Of a DNA stretch of 64,000 nucleotides, positions 63,454 to 64,000 are shown one piece after another. Both the position numbers and the translations under genes were made by a program. Where the stretch lies: NCBI RefSeq assembly GCF_003858455.1, contig NZ_RQZF01000001.1, positions 186,001-250,000 of the forward strand. Direction: 5' to 3'. Below the pieces are notes generated by a model. That model was not told where the DNA came from and searched no databases. It worked only from the letters and a program-made list of their open reading frames with translations. The stretch comes from Schaalia canis (GTDB lineage Bacteria > Actinomycetota > Actinomycetes > Actinomycetales > Actinomycetaceae). Positions within the stretch are counted from its first letter, which is position 1, and the number at the start of each line of letters is the position of its first letter.

Positions 63454-64000
63454 TTAGATCAGACTCTTGTAGAGCTCAACCGTCTTTTCCCCAATTGCTT
63501 CCCACGAGAAAAGCTCTCGCGCCCGAGCCAGACCAGCTGCTCCCATACGCGCAGCCAAATCCTTGTCTTCAAGAACGCGAATGAGACGCTCGGCCATATC
63601 AGCCTCGAAGCGTTCAGGATCGATAGGGGTGCCTGTTCCGTCTTGGAGTTGCTCAATTGGAACGAGGAAACCTGTTTCCCCGTCCACAATGACATCGGGA
63701 ATACCTCCCGTAGCGGTGCCCACCACAGGCAGACCCAAAGCCATCGCCTCAAGGTTCACAATGCCAAGAGGTTCGTAAACCGACGGCGTGATAAAAACAT
63801 CGGCTGCGTCAAGGATTGCTGCCACCTCTTTTTGTGGGAGCATCTGCGTAATGAGGACAACGCCGGAACGTTCTTCTCTGAGCTTGGCAACGAGGGCATC
63901 AACCTCGGCGGCAATCTCTGGAGTGTCCGGGGCTCCCGCGCACAAAACAATCTGAACATCAGCGGGCAGTTGGCGAGCGGCACGAAGGAAGTGGGGTAAA
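63454..64000 (-). CDS. glgA: Glycogen synthase (actinobacterial GlgA-type glycosyltransferase family 4), C-terminal part
   Basis: The 3' part of a gene that continues past the right edge. The visible protein includes LPHFLRAARQLPADVQIVLC, then VFITPSVYEPLGIVNLEAMA and VVGTATGGIPDVIVDGETGF, the sugar-nucleotide-binding E-x7-E signature of GT4 enzymes. In actinobacteria this GlgA-like protein uses ADP- or UDP-glucose to make glycogen or maltose 1-phosphate (GlgM activity in Mycobacterium); the donor cannot be told from this fragment. It ends with the codons SLI before the stop. Confidence 0.9.
   Translation of the reverse strand, partial: LPHFLRAARQLPADVQIVLCAGAPDTPEIAAEVDALVAKLREERSGVVLITQMLPQKEVAAILDAADVFITPSVYEPLGIVNLEAMALGLPVVGTATGGIPDVIVDGETGFLVPIEQLQDGTGTPIDPERFEADMAERLIRVLEDKDLAARMGAAGLARARELFSWEAIGEKTVELYKSLI

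Noticed and set aside
1-64000. CRISPR arrays, tRNA or rRNA genes, insertion sequences and prophage genes
   Set aside because: No regularly spaced repeats, cloverleaf-like segments with a GTTCRANNC loop, transposases, integrases or phage structural genes were seen on either strand. Reading by eye could miss a single diverged tRNA.

Overview
The window is chromosomal DNA of a moderately high-GC Gram-positive bacterium. Protein sequences and gene order point to Actinobacteria, most likely the Actinomycetaceae (an Actinomyces/Schaalia-like oral or mucosal species). The main clues are the actinobacterial run yebC-pdxS-pdxT-ruvC-ruvA-ruvB-yajC-secD-secF-apt-relA-DUF349-MBL-hisS, an aspS-rarA-rpsD-alaS run, a glnA2-type glutamine synthetase fused translationally to glnE, and an actinobacterial surface-anchored repeat protein. 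The genus is inferred; no rRNA gene is present to fix it, and I found no tRNA, CRISPR array or transposase.

Layout. 1-7.9 kb (mostly minus strand): the 5' part of alaS, rpsD, rarA, a DUF417 membrane protein (plus strand), trhO, a YciO-type protein and aspS. 7.9-35.6 kb: an accessory block between aspS and hisS. It holds an MFS transporter, a DEAD-box RNA helicase with acidic and RGG-like tails, an Abi_2/HEPN protein, a sugar ABC uptake operon (binding lipoprotein, two permeases, no ATPase) flanked by three Gfo/Idh/MocA oxidoreductases, and then a more AT-rich defence-like island. The island has an unknown PD-(D/E)XK-like protein, a SIR2-domain protein and an MmeI-like single-chain restriction-modification enzyme. 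It is followed by an exonuclease-TPR pair, a methyltransferase gene interrupted by an in-frame TAG, ybaK, two overlapping dynamin-like GTPases and a small membrane-protein gene interrupted by an in-frame TGA. 35.6-50.8 kb: the conserved core block on the minus strand for translation, the stringent response, purine salvage, protein export, Holliday-junction processing and vitamin B6 synthesis. 50.9-64 kb: two histidine phosphatases, a PH-like membrane protein, a large anchored surface protein behind a Fur/Zur-like box, glnE-glnA, an SPFH/NfeD pair, an ABC ATPase and the 3' part of glgA.

How the genes work together. secD-secF-yajC assist Sec export. ruvA-ruvB-ruvC process recombination intermediates, and a LexA-like box lies upstream of ruvA. 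pdxS-pdxT make pyridoxal phosphate. The SPFH and NfeD proteins form a typical membrane-microdomain pair. The sugar operon probably imports a carbohydrate that the adjacent NAD(P)-dependent dehydrogenases oxidise; its ATPase must be encoded elsewhere.

Most interesting parts: the 20.4-27 kb defence-like island, the two in-frame stop codons in otherwise intact reading frames at 29738 and 35066, a 56-nt near-perfect palindrome at 5827, and a strong hairpin that occupies half of the glnA upstream gap. No entirely novel system is proven here. The candidates most worth testing are the 20498-21610 protein and the exonuclease-TPR pair.
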